A stretch of DNA of 64,000 bases. Source: CAYTAU01 sp964442075 (lineage in GTDB: Bacteria; Bacteroidota; Bacteroidia; Bacteroidales; CAYTAU01). Each line of letters begins with the position of its first letter. The stretch's first letter is position 1. The notes under the pieces were generated by a model, which ran no database searches, was not told the DNA's origin, and saw only the letters and a list, made by a program, of their open reading frames with translations. Positions 42,373 through 52,012 of the stretch are shown here, piece after piece. Location: positions 1 through 64,000 of the forward strand of contig CAYTWH010000007.1 in assembly GCA_964442075.1 (NCBI GenBank). The letters run 5' to 3'. Made by a program: the position numbers and the translations under genes.

Positions 42373-45204
42373 ATGAGAAACTTAAAAAAAATCATCACAA
42401 TTGCTATTATTGTATTCCTATCCTTTCCATTTGGTGCAAGTATTTTTTCCCAAAATGTAGGAATAAACCAACTTAATCCAAACCCAAGTGCAATACTTGA
42501 TATTACTGCTACAGATATGGGATTATTAATCCCCCGAGTTGCATTAGATGATGTTAATACATCTGCGCCAGTTACTGCCCCTGCAGAAGGTTTATTGATT
42601 TATAATGAAACCGGAACAGAAGCCAGTGGTTTTTATTTCTGGGATGGTAGTAAATGGTCTCAACTTGGTGCAGGTGCACTAAGTAATGATTGGGCATTAT
42701 TAGGAAATGCAGGAACAGTTGCAGGAACAAATTTTCTTGGAACCACAGATGCACAGGATTTAGATATTAGAACTAATAATATTATTCATACTAGAATAAC
42801 ACAAAAAGGGCAAATAGAAACCGTGAACACAGGACACTCTGTTTTTATTGGAGAAAATGCTGGAGAAAATGATGACTTGACAAATAATTACAATGTGTTT
42901 TTAGGCTATTATAGTGGAACAACAAATACAACAGGTAGTTATAATAATGCATTTGGTTATATGACAATGTATAAGAACACTATTGCTAATGGGAATACAG
43001 CCATTGGATCTTACGCACTACAAAATAATGAAACAGCACAATACAATACTGCTGTAGGATATGAAGCGCTTACTACTCAATCATGGAATAATACTGGAAC
43101 TGTTTACGAAACGTACAATACTGCTATTGGTTATAGGGCTTTATTTAGTAATCAGCCTACAACAACTACAGTAGGTTTTGCAAACACAGCTGTTGGGGCA
43201 TATGCTTTAGAAAGCAATGTCATTGGGCATTCTAATACAGCAAATGGAACTAATGCTCTTAAAAATAATACAACAGGATATCATAACACTGCAATTGGTA
43301 CTAATTCTCTTATTAGTCTTTCTACAAATCACAGAAATACTGCTATAGGAAGTTATACACTTTATAACAATACCGGAGAAGGCAATTTAGCCGTTGGATA
43401 TTATGCACTTTATAATAACACCTCTGGAATTCGTAACGTAGCAAGTGGAGCACACACCCTTGTTAATAATACTACTGGAGGACGTAATACTGCTAATGGA
43501 TATGCAGCACTTTGGGGAAATACAGTAGGCATTTATAATACTGCAAATGGCGATCATGCACTTTATGACAATATCTCCGGAAATTATAATACTGCAAATG
43601 GTAGTGATGCTCTTTCTAATAATACAACAGGAGATTATAATATTGCGAATGGACGTAGTGCTTTAACTTCCAATACAACAGGAGATCATAATATAGCTAT
43701 TGGATACATATCTGGTCCAGACGGAAGTTCAGCACTTTTAAATACTATTGCAATTGGGAGAGAAGCTCAAGTTACAGCTGATAATACAACTGCGATAGGA
43801 AGCTATGCTTATGCAAACAATGCTAATACAGTTATAATTGGTGGAATAAATGGAACTAATGGTGCAACAGTAGATTGCAATATAGGGATTGGTACAACAA
43901 ACCCAGATGCAAGTTCTTTAGTTGATATCACATCAAGTACAAGAGGTTTATTAATTCCAAGAGTAGATTTAGATGATGCTGGAACAGCAGCACCTGTTAC
44001 AGCTCCAGTAGAAGGACTGTTGATTTATAATGAAACAGGAACAGAAACTCACGGTTTTTATTATTGGGATGGAACGGAATGGGTTTTATTCACTACAGGT
44101 GCAAGTGGTACTAGTTGGGAATTACTAGGTAATGCAGGAACTGTTGCAGGAATAAACTTTCTTGGAACTACTGATGCACAGGATTTAGATATTAGAACAA
44201 ATAACATTATTCATGTAAGAATTACACAAAAAGGACAAATTGAAACAGTAAACACAGGACATTCTGTTTTTATAGGTGAAAATGCTGGTGAAAATGATGA
44301 TTTTTCTGATAACGAGAATGTTTTCGTTGGATATAATGCAGGATTAAGTAATACCTCTGGTGACAATAATATTGGACTAGGTTATCGTTCGCTTGTTTTA
44401 AATACAACAGGACATCATAACGTAGCAAGCGGTCAGTATTCACTTTCCTCTAACACAACAGGAGCGTACAACGTAGCAAGCGGTCAGTTTTCGCTTTACC
44501 GTAATACAACGGCAAGCTTCAATACAGCAACTGGAACTATGTCGCTTGAAGAAAACACAACAGGAGTTTTCAACACGGGGAATGGAGCTTTTTCGCTTGA
44601 AGGAAACACAATAGGGAACTATAATACAGCAAGTGGTTATACTGCTTTTAGTGGTGGAACTTTTTCTAATTCAGGTGGTTTTGGATACGATGCAGAACCT
44701 GGAGCAAGCAATACAATTAGACTTGGAAATAACGCTGTTTCTACAATAGGCGGCTATGCAAACTGGACTAATGTCTCTGATAAAAGATTTAAAACTAATG
44801 TTCAAGAAAATGTAGTGGGAATAGATTTTATCATGAAATTACGCCCTATTACTTATAATTTGGATATGGATGCCATTGCAGAATTTAATAATACACCTGA
44901 TTCATTAAGATTATTTGAAAGTGAAAAATTAAAAGAAGCCGAAATACAAAGTGGATTTATTGCACAAGAGGTGGAACAAGTTGCAAATGAATTAGGATAT
45001 GATTTCCATGGGGTTGACAAACCTAAAAATAAAACTTCTCACTATGGTTTACGCTACGCTGAATTTGTAGTGCCATTGGTAAAAGGGATGCAAGAGCAGC
45101 AAAAAATAATTGAGGTTCAAAATCAAAAAATTGAGGACCTTATAGAAATTGTGAATACTCAAAATCAAAAGATTGAAGAGATTGAAAATAAATTAAATGA
45201 ATAA
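42373..45204 (+). CDS. beta-roll/Hep_Hag-like surface protein with S74 self-cleaving chaperone domain
   Basis: ATG 42373 starts a clear signal peptide (MRNLKKIITIAIIVFLSF). The 943-residue protein has two related blocks of about 130 residues (near 35-165 and 510-640) sharing NETGTE, GNAGTVAG, FLGTTDAQDLDIRTNNIIH and NTGHSVFIGENAGEND. Each is followed by many repeats of the type N-T-A-x-G-x-x-A-L-x-x-N-T-T-G, as in YadA-like left-handed beta-rolls. Residues about 795-900 are a peptidase S74 domain with SDKRFK (Ser802/Lys807 as the expected dyad), then a coiled coil (QNQKIEDLIEIVNTQNQKIE). It probably trimerises on the surface and cleaves off its own chaperone. Confidence 0.85.
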   Translation: MRNLKKIITIAIIVFLSFPFGASIFSQNVGINQLNPNPSAILDITATDMGLLIPRVALDDVNTSAPVTAPAEGLLIYNETGTEASGFYFWDGSKWSQLGAGALSNDWALLGNAGTVAGTNFLGTTDAQDLDIRTNNIIHTRITQKGQIETVNTGHSVFIGENAGENDDLTNNYNVFLGYYSGTTNTTGSYNNAFGYMTMYKNTIANGNTAIGSYALQNNETAQYNTAVGYEALTTQSWNNTGTVYETYNTAIGYRALFSNQPTTTTVGFANTAVGAYALESNVIGHSNTANGTNALKNNTTGYHNTAIGTNSLISLSTNHRNTAIGSYTLYNNTGEGNLAVGYYALYNNTSGIRNVASGAHTLVNNTTGGRNTANGYAALWGNTVGIYNTANGDHALYDNISGNYNTANGSDALSNNTTGDYNIANGRSALTSNTTGDHNIAIGYISGPDGSSALLNTIAIGREAQVTADNTTAIGSYAYANNANTVIIGGINGTNGATVDCNIGIGTTNPDASSLVDITSSTRGLLIPRVDLDDAGTAAPVTAPVEGLLIYNETGTETHGFYYWDGTEWVLFTTGASGTSWELLGNAGTVAGINFLGTTDAQDLDIRTNNIIHVRITQKGQIETVNTGHSVFIGENAGENDDFSDNENVFVGYNAGLSNTSGDNNIGLGYRSLVLNTTGHHNVASGQYSLSSNTTGAYNVASGQFSLYRNTTASFNTATGTMSLEENTTGVFNTGNGAFSLEGNTIGNYNTASGYTAFSGGTFSNSGGFGYDAEPGASNTIRLGNNAVSTIGGYANWTNVSDKRFKTNVQENVVGIDFIMKLRPITYNLDMDAIAEFNNTPDSLRLFESEKLKEAEIQSGFIAQEVEQVANELGYDFHGVDKPKNKTSHYGLRYAEFVVPLVKGMQEQQKIIEVQNQKIEDLIEIVNTQNQKIEEIENKLNE

Positions 45205-45318
45205 GTGTAAAGTTTTTTTACAAAATCAAATTGGACAGAATCAACAAATTAGGTTCTGTCGCATCAATCTATTTTAAGTTAATCTTCATAAATAAAGGCA
45301 AAACACTTTTACCTAATG

Positions 45319-45374
45319 GCGCGGATTTGTAATCCGTGTTCCCGCTACCGCACGCTTTGTAGCGTGTAGGGTGT
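45319..45374. repeat. REP-like palindromic element, full copy
   Basis: A GCGGATTTGTAATCCG hairpin followed by CCGCTACCGCACGCTTTGTAG and CGTG. It is the best copy of the family in the window. Otherwise the 45205-45505 gap shows only a TACATTTG promoter-like box at 45435-45442. Confidence 0.7.
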
Positions 45375-45505
45375 AAAGCAGGATGCAAGTTGCAACAGAT
45401 AAGATAAAAATAATAAAAAGTCCAACAGATTTGTTACATTTGCCATAATGGAAATAAGTGTAATTGTACACTTATTGAATTGTTAACCTTTATTAAAGAT
45501 AAACC

Positions 45506-47260
45506 ATGAACTTAAAAAAAATGAAAATGAAAAAAATTATTTTAACAGCATTAACAGGAATAATTTCTGTTTTGAGTTTTGCACAAACAAGTTACTATGT
45601 TGCTACAACAGGAAATAATACTAATAATGGGAGTATAGGAACTCCTTGGCAGACTATACAATACGGAGTAAGTCAATTAAGTGCAGGAGATACATTGAAT
45701 ATTATGACAGGGACTTATCTTGGAAAAATTGATGTGAACATATCAGGTGCTATTAATCAAGAAATTACAATAAAAAATTACAATAATGATAATGTTATTA
45801 TTAATGGTGCAACATTACCCGATTATGAATACTTACTAAGTATTGAGAATGTAAATTATATAAATATTAGTGGACTAAAATTTCAAGATTATCAAAAATT
45901 AGATGCAATAGGTATCCTTGTTATCAATAGTAGTAATATATCTATTTTTAACAATGAGTTTTCTAATATAGATTATTCATCAACTGCTGTGGGAGAAACG
46001 CCAAATGTTTCACAAAATAGTCAACCAATTATTGTTTTTGGAAGAGACCCTTTAAATTCGATTAATAATTTAGCTATTAATGGAAATATTATCCACGATT
46101 GCGAAACAGGTTGGAGTGAGTGTCTATCTATTAATGGTAACATTGATGGGTTTGAAGTTAAAAATAACCACATTTATAACAATACGAACATTCCTATTGT
46201 TGCCATAGGGCACGAAGGCGAATGTTCTGACCCCACATTAGACCAAGCGCGAAATGGTTTAATAAAGAATAATAATATACACGATAACCCTTCTGCTTAT
46301 GCATCAGCAGGCGGTATTTACATAGATGGTGGAAAATCTATAACAGTAGAAAATAACAGCTCTTATAATAATGATTTTGGTATTGAAATAGGCTGTGAAA
46401 ACAACGGGAATGCACCAAATGACCCATCTGCATCAGACATTATTGTAAGAAACAATTTAATTTATAATAATAAAATTTCAGGAATAGCATTAGGTGGATA
46501 CGACTACCCAACATCAGGCAAAGTTGAAACAATTACAATAACAAATAACACTTTGTTTAATAATGATACAGATAACTCATATAATGGAGAATTATTAATT
46601 TCTTATGTTGAGAATTCAAGTATAGAAAATAACATTTTTTATACAAACAACACCGATAAAGTATTAATAATAAGCAGTGACGCAAACCCTACCTTGTCAT
46701 TAAATTACAATTTGTATTATACTCCAAGCGGAAATAATGATATTGTCATAGAAATAAACGGTGTTGAATATAATGAGTTTAGCACTTATCAAACAGCTAC
46801 ATCTCAGGATATTAATTCCGATTTTTCAAATCCATTATTTTTAAGTGCAACAATACCCAACCCAGATTTACATATAAATACTTCTTCGCCAGCGATTGAC
46901 ACAGGAAATCCTTCTTTTCTTGCAGGGAGTGGTGAAACTGATATGGATGGTGAGATTAGAGTTTATAATGGTAATGTTGATTGTGGAGCTGACGAATATG
47001 GTTCATCATTAAGAGTTAATAATCCTCCTAATCAAACAGACATTTCTATTTATCCTAACCCAACAAATGGAATTATTTATATTGATGGTATTTTAGATTT
47101 TAGCTATGAAATTTACTCTTTAAATGGTCAACTTATTAAATCTAAGATTAGAAGTCAGAAAACGATTAATTTAACAAATCAAAATAAAGGATTGTATTTA
47201 GTTAAGATTTTTGATAAAAATGGAATAGAGATAAGTGAAATTAAAGTGATTAAGAAATAA
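45506..47260 (+). CDS. right-handed beta-helix secreted protein with T9SS sorting domain
   Basis: The 584-residue protein has a signal peptide (MKMKKIILTALTGIISVLSF..., with possible starts at residues 1, 6 and 8). The DUF1565-like opening is YYVATTGNNTNNGSIGTPWQ. Parallel beta-helix coils follow (NNHIYNNTNIPIV, IKNNNIHDNPSA, VENNSSYNNDFGIE, VRNNLIYNNKISGIAL) of the pectate-lyase/polysaccharide-lyase type. The end is a T9SS domain (ISIYPNPTNGIIYI ... GLYLVKIFD). It is secreted, most likely to bind or cleave polysaccharide. I cannot confirm catalytic residues, so a lyase activity is only possible. Confidence 0.85.
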   Translation: MNLKKMKMKKIILTALTGIISVLSFAQTSYYVATTGNNTNNGSIGTPWQTIQYGVSQLSAGDTLNIMTGTYLGKIDVNISGAINQEITIKNYNNDNVIINGATLPDYEYLLSIENVNYINISGLKFQDYQKLDAIGILVINSSNISIFNNEFSNIDYSSTAVGETPNVSQNSQPIIVFGRDPLNSINNLAINGNIIHDCETGWSECLSINGNIDGFEVKNNHIYNNTNIPIVAIGHEGECSDPTLDQARNGLIKNNNIHDNPSAYASAGGIYIDGGKSITVENNSSYNNDFGIEIGCENNGNAPNDPSASDIIVRNNLIYNNKISGIALGGYDYPTSGKVETITITNNTLFNNDTDNSYNGELLISYVENSSIENNIFYTNNTDKVLIISSDANPTLSLNYNLYYTPSGNNDIVIEINGVEYNEFSTYQTATSQDINSDFSNPLFLSATIPNPDLHINTSSPAIDTGNPSFLAGSGETDMDGEIRVYNGNVDCGADEYGSSLRVNNPPNQTDISIYPNPTNGIIYIDGILDFSYEIYSLNGQLIKSKIRSQKTINLTNQNKGLYLVKIFDKNGIEISEIKVIKK

Positions 47261-47264
47261 CAAA

Positions 47265-47308
47265 GGCTAACAATAAAAAGCATTAAAACGCATTCTATTA
47301 GGGGCATT
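47265..47308. other. possible attC-like sequence, eroded
   Basis: GGCTAACAATAAAAAGCATT followed by ATTAGGGGCATT resembles the start and end of the site at 40578-40640. The inner stem is poor, so this is a weak call. Confidence 0.25.
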
Positions 47309-47340
47309 AACTGAAATTTTAACTTAGTAATTCATTGTAA

Positions 47341-47943
47341 ATGAATAATTTATTATTATTATTGATAACTTTACTCTTTTCAGGTATTAGTTATACGCAA
47401 ACGTATGATACCTTGGCTTCTCCGTTAATCATTTTAATTTCCGATGAGAACTATGAATTTGAAATATTAAAAACGAAGGATCCAGAAATTTTCATAAAAT
47501 GTACGCTATGGAATGTGAGTGATAGCGAGATAATTATCACACGTCCATACTGGAGACTAAACCCTTACATAATTAAAATTGATTCAACTGTTTCACCTTT
47601 ATCAACAGGAATATTGAACACAGTTGGCTATGGTATTGACACCTTAAAATTGAAGTCTGGCAATAAAGTGGATTTTGACCTTCACCTAAGATTTGATTTG
47701 CGAATGAGAAATAATTCTATTACCCCTGGTACATACCAAGTATCAGTTAAGTATAATTATGATCCTGAGAAGATAAAAATGTCTTACAAAACAGGATTTG
47801 AAATAGACAGTTTACCACATGAACTTGAGCAATTAATTCATAAAATAAATGAAATTGACACCGAATGGTCCAAAGTTATTAATATTAGTATAACGGTACC
47901 TAAAAAGAAAAAACTTCGGTTAACAAAAAATAAACGCTATTAA
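47341..47943 (+). CDS. hypothetical secreted protein
   Basis: The 200-residue protein has a signal peptide (MNNLLLLLITLLFSGISYTQ) and a mature beta-rich part with an Ig-like pattern (IKCTLWNVSDSEIIITRPYW, VDFDLHLRFDLRMRNNSI). It ends in a strongly basic tail (VPKKKKLRLTKNKR). No family is recognised. It may be distantly related to the secreted protein at 40063. A composite-repeat fragment and a terminator follow it. Confidence 0.65.
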   Translation: MNNLLLLLITLLFSGISYTQTYDTLASPLIILISDENYEFEILKTKDPEIFIKCTLWNVSDSEIIITRPYWRLNPYIIKIDSTVSPLSTGILNTVGYGIDTLKLKSGNKVDFDLHLRFDLRMRNNSITPGTYQVSVKYNYDPEKIKMSYKTGFEIDSLPHELEQLIHKINEIDTEWSKVINISITVPKKKKLRLTKNKRY

Positions 47944-48029
47944 AACGAGCATTTATTTTTGATTTTATTTCTTTGTCTTTTGATTTAAAACTTATAATTT
48001 AAAAGGGGATTTATCTCCTTTTTTTTTGT
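47944..48029 (+). terminator. terminator hairpin within a composite-repeat fragment
   Basis: The stretch ending the gene resembles the 3' part of composite repeat a (GCATTTATTTTTGATTTTAT, then CTTTGTCTT). From 48001, AAAAGGGGA pairs with TCTCCTTTT and is followed by a run of T, giving a terminator. Confidence 0.55.
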
Positions 48030-48087
48030 TTTTTTTGAGAAAATTTTAACAAGGTGTAAATATAAACGAAATAAACGGAAGTTCCGG

Positions 48088-48104
48088 TTATACTAATGTT
48101 AGTC
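48088..48104 (+). other. possible attC-like core before mntP
   Basis: TTATACTAATGTTAGTC resembles the right end TTTATACTAACCGTTAGGC of the site at 40621-40640. The core GTTAGTC misses the GTTRRRY consensus at one place. AACGGAAGTTCCGGTT just before it can form a small stem. Confidence 0.3.
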
Positions 48105-48123
48105 AATTTTAGGAAAAAATAAA

Positions 48124-48680
48124 ATGGACATTATCTCAATAATATTAATTGCAATTGGTTTATCAATGGATTCGTTTGCCGTTTCAATAGTAAATGGATT
48201 TACAATTAGAGATTTAAATGTAAAAAGAATTTTAACAATATCTTTATCATTAGCAATTTTTCAGGCATTAATGCCTTTAATTGGATGGTTAATAGGTATA
48301 GGTTTAGAAAAATATATTAGGGAAATAGACCATTGGATTGCATTTTCTTTATTAACTTTTCTAGGATTAAAAATGATTTACGATGGAGTAAAAAAAATAA
48401 TGTTTCAAAAGATACGGAATTAAAGATATTAACTTTAATCTTTCAATCATTAGCAACAAGTATTGATGCTTTGGTTGTAGGAATAAGTTTTGCATTTTTA
48501 AAAATGTCAATTATTACACCTGTGCTAATTATTGGGGTTATTACTTTTGGCTTTTCTATAACCGGAATATATTTAGGAAAACGTTATAATAAAAAACTTG
48601 GAAAAAGATTGGAAATATTTGGAGGATTAATTTTAATAGGAATAGGACTTAAAATATTAATTGAACACTTATATTTTTAG
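48124..48680 (+). pseudogene. mntP: manganese efflux pump MntP, split by a one-base frameshift in a poly-A run
   Basis: The first frame (48124-48423, MDIISIILIAIGLSMDSFAV ...) has the MntP start with SMDSFAVS. The second half (IFQSLATSIDALVVGIS ...) is in another frame and ends at 48680. At about 48399 a run of eight A in GTAAAAAAAATAATG puts the frame out; nine would give YDGVKKNNVSKDTELK and one continuous six-helix protein of about 185 residues with both Asp-containing repeats. It exports Mn(II) across the inner membrane. It may be a true pseudogene, a sequencing error in the homopolymer, or a gene rescued by slippage. Confidence 0.8.
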
Positions 48681-48691
48681 TGAGAAAAGCA

Positions 48692-48740
48692 ACCCGATCG
48701 GCGACATTTGCAATGTTGTAGTAAATAAAAAGTAGTTAAC
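48692..48740. repeat. partial composite palindromic repeat, copy e
   Basis: CGATCGGCGACATTTGCAAT and AAAAAGTAGTTAACATT match the first two modules of copies a-c but are degenerate; the third module is missing. Confidence 0.5.
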
Positions 48741-48741
48741 A

Positions 48742-49524
48742 TTAAAATTTTTCCAGATTCTCAGCTTTCAGCCAGCCAACATTACCATCGGCAATTTTAA
48801 TTTCTATCCATGTGCCAACAGAATCCAGAAGACTTACTTTTGTTCCTTCGTGCAGCAAAAACAAATCTGTTCCGCTTTCGTCGGGTGAGCTTTTTATTGT
48901 TACTGTGGGTTCAAATATTATTGCAACATTGTGTTTTCTAATTATATTTTTTTGCTGAAAAGCCAGAATAAAGCTAAATATTGAGATTATAAATAATATT
49001 ATTCCCAACCAAAAGCTTAGCTTTTTAATTATAATTGTTGTTGAGAATAAATAGAATAATAAAAATATAAGTAACAGAATAAAACCCGATACACTTATAA
49101 TAGCCCAATTGTTGGAAGAAAATGCATATTTAATACTGTTGATCCACGATTTTAAGAAAAACTCGGGTATTTCTTCAATATTATCTTCAACATAAGTTCT
49201 TGCTATTTCAAGGTTGGTGTTTATGTATTCGTCTTGAGGGTTTAAGAGTTTTGCTCTTTCATAATTTAGAATAGCTTGTGGTAGTTTATTGTTTTTAAAA
49301 TAAGAATTAGCAAGATTGTAGTATAATTCAGGCGATTCGTAATTAAGTGCAATAATTTTTTCATAATTATCAATTGCCTCGGTGTATTTTCCATTAAGAT
49401 AATTTGCTTTTGCACTATCTAATATTGAATTAACATTATTTGACAATGCAAAACCTGATATCAAAAAAAGTATACTTATTATCAGTAATTGTTTTTTTAA
49501 TAATATGTTGAAAATATTTATCAT
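48742..49524 (-). CDS. batE: BatE: TPR and SH3-like membrane protein of the Bat operon
   Basis: The 260-residue protein has a signal or anchor sequence, two TPR units (about 35-110, YLNGKYTEAIDNYEKIIALN and LPQAILNYERAKLLNP), two membrane helices (about 140-195), and a C-terminal bacterial SH3-type domain (about 200-260, VTIKSSPDESGTDLFLLHEG). This is the usual BatE layout, extending into the periplasm. It ends the nine-gene operon, and its start overlaps the batD end by one base. Confidence 0.88.
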   Translation of the reverse strand: MINIFNILLKKQLLIISILFLISGFALSNNVNSILDSAKANYLNGKYTEAIDNYEKIIALNYESPELYYNLANSYFKNNKLPQAILNYERAKLLNPQDEYINTNLEIARTYVEDNIEEIPEFFLKSWINSIKYAFSSNNWAIISVSGFILLLIFLLFYLFSTTIIIKKLSFWLGIILFIISIFSFILAFQQKNIIRKHNVAIIFEPTVTIKSSPDESGTDLFLLHEGTKVSLLDSVGTWIEIKIADGNVGWLKAENLEKF

Positions 49525-51332
49525 TATTGTTTATTAATTTTTTGTTCTATATCAGAAATTATTTTAACAGCATCGTTATAAACATTCTCCATTTGCGAGT
49601 TGCCTTCTGCCGGAGCATATCTTGCATATTCACAAACATTAAGTACGTCTAAAAATGTGTTTATCATATTTTCATCAATATTTTTATTCTGCAATGCTAC
49701 CGAAACATTATCTTTTGTAAGTTCTGCCAAAGGAATACTTAATTTATCCGATAAATATCCCCAAAGAGCTTTTGCAATTTCGTCGTAAAATAATTCCTTA
49801 TTGTTTTCTTTCTGATATTTTGAAGCAAGTTTTAATCGCTTGCGTGCTGTTGAATTTGCTTTTTTATTTTTAATAAGTGCCAAATTTGCTCTTTGTTTTA
49901 TTTGCTTTCTTTTCCAGATAACAATTAAAATAAACAGCAGTAGAGAAATAATATATGCCAGTGTGAATTTTAATGAGCCAAATATATATTCTCCTTTTTT
50001 ATTTAAATTAATATTATTGGTTTTTATAAATCGTATGTCTTTTCCAATGTATTTAACATTTTCTTTCGAGAAGTTTGATACAACAGTTGCATTGTCTTCA
50101 TCATCGCCTTTGGCAACTTTAATGTTAAACCCTTCTGAAGTTAGTGTTTTGTATGTTTTTGAGTTTACGTCGAAATAAGTAAAGGATATAGGATTAATTT
50201 TAAAGCTTCCTGCGTGTCGTGGAATAATTAAATAGTCTATGTTTTTACTTCCTGAAGAACCTGCAGCATTATTATTGATATTATCTGCTATATTAGGGTC
50301 GTATACTTCAAAATCGGCAGGGAATTTAACTTCGGGAGGGTCTATAAGTTTAAGGTTTCCGCTGCCTTTAATTTTAATTTTATAATTAATAGGGTCGTTA
50401 GTTTTAACTTCCGACTTATCGATTGAAGTTTCTAATTTATATGAGCCAACTGCTCCTGCAAAATTACCAGGGGCATTTCCCGGTAAGGCTTTTACATTAA
50501 TCTTAACTTTGGGGCTTTCTACTTTTACACTATAATTTTTGTATCCTCCAAAAAAGTTGTTGAAAAATCCTCTGCCGGCATTTTGAACTCTTTTTTGTAC
50601 AATACATTCCAATTTGTAAGGATTGATATATAATTCTCCTGATTTTTGGGGATAAAGTATTGTTTGACTTATTACTCCTACATTATATACTTCTCCATTT
50701 ACATTTTCTCTTACTAATTGTATTTGCGATGGGTTAGGGATATCTTCTGTCCAAAAACCATCGTAAGAAGGAAATGTCATGTCATTAAATCCTGCAAGAT
50801 TAAGTTTTGTGTAAACTTTTATTGTAGCAATAAGATATTCTCCTTTATAAAGATTTGAACGACTAACATGTAATCTAACATAAAGGTCTTTACCACTAAC
50901 TCCACTAGAATTTGAATTGCTTTTATTACCAGAATTAGCATTAGAATTATTGCTTTTAACAACTTCTATTGTGAGAGCATTAGATGTATATGTTTTGTCT
51001 CCAACTTTAATACTGGCTGAACCAATATTAAATTTACCTTCTTTTTTTGCTTGTAATATGTATGTGTATGTATAAATAGAGCTTTTTGTCATTTGTCCGT
51101 TAATAACCTGAATATTGCTACTGGAAGAAGTGCTTGGTCCCATTAAAACATCAAAGTCCTTAAGGTTTGGAACTTTAAAGCCTGAGCCTTTTGAGTTTAA
51201 TTCATATGTAAGTCGGAATTGTTCTCCTTTAGTAACCGCTCTTTTAGCTTTAGCTACAAGCTTAATACCATCAGCAAATGATAATGTTATAACTGTAAAT
51301 AATAGTAATATACTAAATAATGTTCTTTTCAT
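49524..51332 (-). CDS. batD: BatD: large Bat operon membrane protein
   Basis: I choose the ATG at 51332 (MKRTLFSILLLFTVITLSFA), since the codon upstream is a TTG within the end of batC. The 602-residue protein has a signal peptide, a long beta-rich periplasmic region with the BatD opening KAKRAVTKGEQFRLTYELN, a C-terminal membrane helix (about 455-475) and a basic helical tail. It matches the BatD oxygen-tolerance family. Its start and the batC stop share TAATG, consistent with coupling. Confidence 0.9.
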   Translation of the reverse strand: MKRTLFSILLLFTVITLSFADGIKLVAKAKRAVTKGEQFRLTYELNSKGSGFKVPNLKDFDVLMGPSTSSSSNIQVINGQMTKSSIYTYTYILQAKKEGKFNIGSASIKVGDKTYTSNALTIEVVKSNNSNANSGNKSNSNSSGVSGKDLYVRLHVSRSNLYKGEYLIATIKVYTKLNLAGFNDMTFPSYDGFWTEDIPNPSQIQLVRENVNGEVYNVGVISQTILYPQKSGELYINPYKLECIVQKRVQNAGRGFFNNFFGGYKNYSVKVESPKVKINVKALPGNAPGNFAGAVGSYKLETSIDKSEVKTNDPINYKIKIKGSGNLKLIDPPEVKFPADFEVYDPNIADNINNNAAGSSGSKNIDYLIIPRHAGSFKINPISFTYFDVNSKTYKTLTSEGFNIKVAKGDDEDNATVVSNFSKENVKYIGKDIRFIKTNNINLNKKGEYIFGSLKFTLAYIISLLLFILIVIWKRKQIKQRANLALIKNKKANSTARKRLKLASKYQKENNKELFYDEIAKALWGYLSDKLSIPLAELTKDNVSVALQNKNIDENMINTFLDVLNVCEYARYAPAEGNSQMENVYNDAVKIISDIEQKINKQ

Positions 51333-52012
51333 TACCAATCTTTTTCAATTGATGATTTTTGTGCTTTAACTTTTTTTAGTTTTTTCTGCAGATCTTTTTC
51401 GTCGTTTTCAATTGCCTGCAGCATTCTTTCTGCTTCTTCTTTTGTCATTTCCTGTTCTTGTGGTTGCGGTTGTTCCTGATCTTTTTTATCTTCCTGTTCT
51501 TTTTGTTCTTGCTGTTTCTCTTGTTCTTGTTTTTCTTGGTTTCCATCCTGATTTTGTTCTTGTTTTTGCTGTTGCTGTTGTTGCAACATTTTCTGAGCAA
51601 AAGCTAAATTGTATTTTGTTTCCTTATCATTAGGATTATTTCTTAATGCGTTTTTATATGCATCAATACTTTTTTCAAGTTCGCCCGATGATAAGTATGA
51701 ATTTCCAAGGTTATGGTAAACTTTAGCAAGATCTTCTTTATTTTTTTGTTGCGATGTAAGATAATTTAATTGATTGATAGCTTCGGGGAATTTTTCTTGT
51801 TTGTAAAGTGCATCGGAAAGGTTAAAACTGGCTTTGTATGCACCACTACTGTCAGATTGATTTTCTACAGCTTTTCTGTATGATAACTCAGATTCTTCAA
51901 ATTCATTTTTTAAATAATCTTGATTACCGTTTCTTATATATTTCCTTTCTTTTTGTGAGTAAACAGCACTAACTATCAGTAATAAGAATGTTATGTAAAA
52001 TAATGTTTTCAT
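51332..52012 (-). CDS. batC: BatC: TPR protein of the Bat operon
   Basis: The 226-residue protein has a signal peptide (MKTLFYITFLLLIVSAVYSQ) and TPR units at about 30-140 (YLKNEFEESELSYRKAVENQ, YHNLGNSYLSSGELEKSIDA). A Gln/Glu/Lys-rich low-complexity segment (about 145-190) and a charged helical end (EEAERMLQAIENDEKDLQKK) follow. The gene overlaps batB by four bases (ATGA). It is periplasmic and probably helps assemble the Bat membrane complex. Confidence 0.9.
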   Translation of the reverse strand: MKTLFYITFLLLIVSAVYSQKERKYIRNGNQDYLKNEFEESELSYRKAVENQSDSSGAYKASFNLSDALYKQEKFPEAINQLNYLTSQQKNKEDLAKVYHNLGNSYLSSGELEKSIDAYKNALRNNPNDKETKYNLAFAQKMLQQQQQQKQEQNQDGNQEKQEQEKQQEQKEQEDKKDQEQPQPQEQEMTKEEAERMLQAIENDEKDLQKKLKKVKAQKSSIEKDW

